Positions 63,315 to 64,000 of a DNA stretch of 64,000 bases are shown one piece after another. This stretch comes from Nocardiopsis sp. CNT312 (GTDB taxonomy: Bacteria; Actinomycetota; Actinomycetes; Streptosporangiales; Streptosporangiaceae). Below the pieces are notes generated by a model. That model searched no databases and was not told the origin of the DNA. It worked only from the letters and a program-made list of their open reading frames with translations. A program made the translations under genes and the position numbers. Location of the stretch: positions 200,803 through 264,802 of the forward strand of contig NZ_KI911538.1 in assembly GCF_000515115.1 (NCBI RefSeq), read 5' to 3'. The first letter of the stretch is position 1; every line of letters starts with the position of its first letter.

Positions 63315-64000
63315 TCAGGTGGTGGAGGCGACCAGGCGGGACTCCTCGTCCAGCCACACCAGTTGGAGTTCGGAGGAGACGGTGAGACCGAACCTGGTGT
63401 GTGCGGGCCGACCGGCCTCCGTCCACCAGCGGTACGCCGCCTCCAGCTCGGTGAACAGTTCACGCGGTCCGTACTGGCGGACCTCGTGTCCGCCGGAGTC
63501 CCGTTCGGGGTCGACACGCCAGGAGGCCCGGGAGGAGGTGCGCGGGTCGGCCAGGTGCACGGTGAACCCGGGGCCGTCGTCGGGCAGCACCCGGACGGTG
63601 ACGCCGGGCAGGTGCAGGCCGATCGCGAAGGAGGCGTCGAAGTCGTCGACGGGTTCGTTCGGCCGCAGATCGGTACGGGTGACCGAGAACCCCCCGGACC
63701 CGGGGAAGCGGGGGTGGTCCTGCGCGGCGGGGGCCGTGACCTCCGGCCACGGCCGGCAGAAGGGGCCGCTGATGAAGCGGCCCGAGGCGGTGCCGCTTGG
63801 GCCGACCCGCAGATCCGCCAGGACACCGTCGCGGTAGGAGGTGCCCCACGGGGTGAGGATACGGCCGCAGGGCTCGGTCTGGGCCACCCAGTGGTAGGGG
63901 ACGCGCTGCACGGACACGGTGCTGATGACCCGGTCGTAGGGTCCCCGCGCGGGCCAGCCCTGGAGGCCGTCGCCGGTCACGACGAGCGGGGTGAAGCCGG
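63315..64000 (-). CDS. C-terminal part of a PCMT-like methyltransferase
   Basis: The frame is open at the right edge and ends with TGA at 63315, giving about 228 residues. The first part (VTGDGLQGWPARGPYDRVISTVSVQRVPYHW) is the core strand 4-5 region of protein L-isoaspartyl methyltransferase-like enzymes, followed by CGRILTPWGTSYRDG and a long beta-rich C-terminal extension of the kind found in actinobacterial peptide-modifying relatives. The N-terminal half, with SAM motif I, is outside the window. Confidence 0.7.
   Translation of the reverse strand, partial: GFTPLVVTGDGLQGWPARGPYDRVISTVSVQRVPYHWVAQTEPCGRILTPWGTSYRDGVLADLRVGPSGTASGRFISGPFCRPWPEVTAPAAQDHPRFPGSGGFSVTRTDLRPNEPVDDFDASFAIGLHLPGVTVRVLPDDGPGFTVHLADPRTSSRASWRVDPERDSGGHEVRQYGPRELFTELEAAYRWWTEAGRPAHTRFGLTVSSELQLVWLDEESRLVASTT

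Overview
The window is very GC-rich actinobacterial chromosome. GTG and TTG starts are frequent, several genes look leaderless, and many genes are typical of filamentous Actinobacteria: DUF2530, DUF397 and XRE/DUF5753, SpoIIE-type phosphatase, STAS and anti-sigma-like ATPase, a DasR-like box and a LAxTG surface protein. Gene content and codon style fit Nocardiopsis or a close relative in Streptosporangiales; this is inference from sequence alone. There are no rRNA or tRNA genes, no CRISPR array and no insertion sequence. Most of the window is ordinary core chromosome.

Layout. 0-5.7 kb: a truncated gene, a methyltransferase, DUF2530, an NCS2 purine permease, an MFS exporter and thpR. 5.7-12.2 kb: a mini membrane protein, a BKACE enzyme, a secreted propeller-like protein, a VOC relic, GDPD, divergent serC/pdxH (vitamin B6) and a DtxR-type metalloregulator. 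12.3-14.8 kb: a PAS-GAF-SpoIIE-HATPase phosphatase. 14.8-19.5 kb: a fatty-acid module in which an LCAD-like acyl-CoA dehydrogenase and a thiolase carry the same 19-bp operator, with an MFS-MarR fusion between them. 19.5-31.5 kb: BBE oxidase, YcaQ-type protein, VLCAD-like dehydrogenase, exonuclease III with ribokinase, argS, plsX and a divergent KamA-like radical SAM enzyme. 31.6-34.7 kb: a DUF397/XRE/ATPase/STAS regulatory island with a duplicated two-part operator. 34.7-42.6 kb: glmS, coaA, a decaying hicAB-like pair, DUF998, USP and GTP-PEPCK; glmS and pckG share a DasR-like box. 42.8-51.6 kb: small membrane proteins, then a LytS/LytTR two-component system in an overlapping operon with one DUF485/SSS transporter pair and next to a second pair (acetate/carboxylate uptake). 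51.9-57.1 kb: the most unusual block, described below. 57.1-64 kb: fdhD, DUF2087, HAD, a MerR regulator divergent from a methyltransferase, a second methyltransferase, a PLD-family enzyme and a truncated PCMT-like gene.

The best candidate for an undescribed system is 52.4-57.1 kb. Three small secreted proteins with nearly the same signal peptide and Gly/Tyr-rich mature parts (two with a duplicated SF-x-G-x-x-GA-x-S repeat around a YGYG linker) are interleaved with two paralogous Crp/Fnr-type regulators that appear to lack the cAMP pocket, a TUDOR/SH3-like mini protein and a LAxTG sortase-type surface protein. Several inverted repeats with Crp-like 5-N6-5 or 6-N6-6 geometry lie in the promoters. 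I infer a cell-surface or aerial-hypha coat system under dedicated control; nothing in the sequence proves the function.
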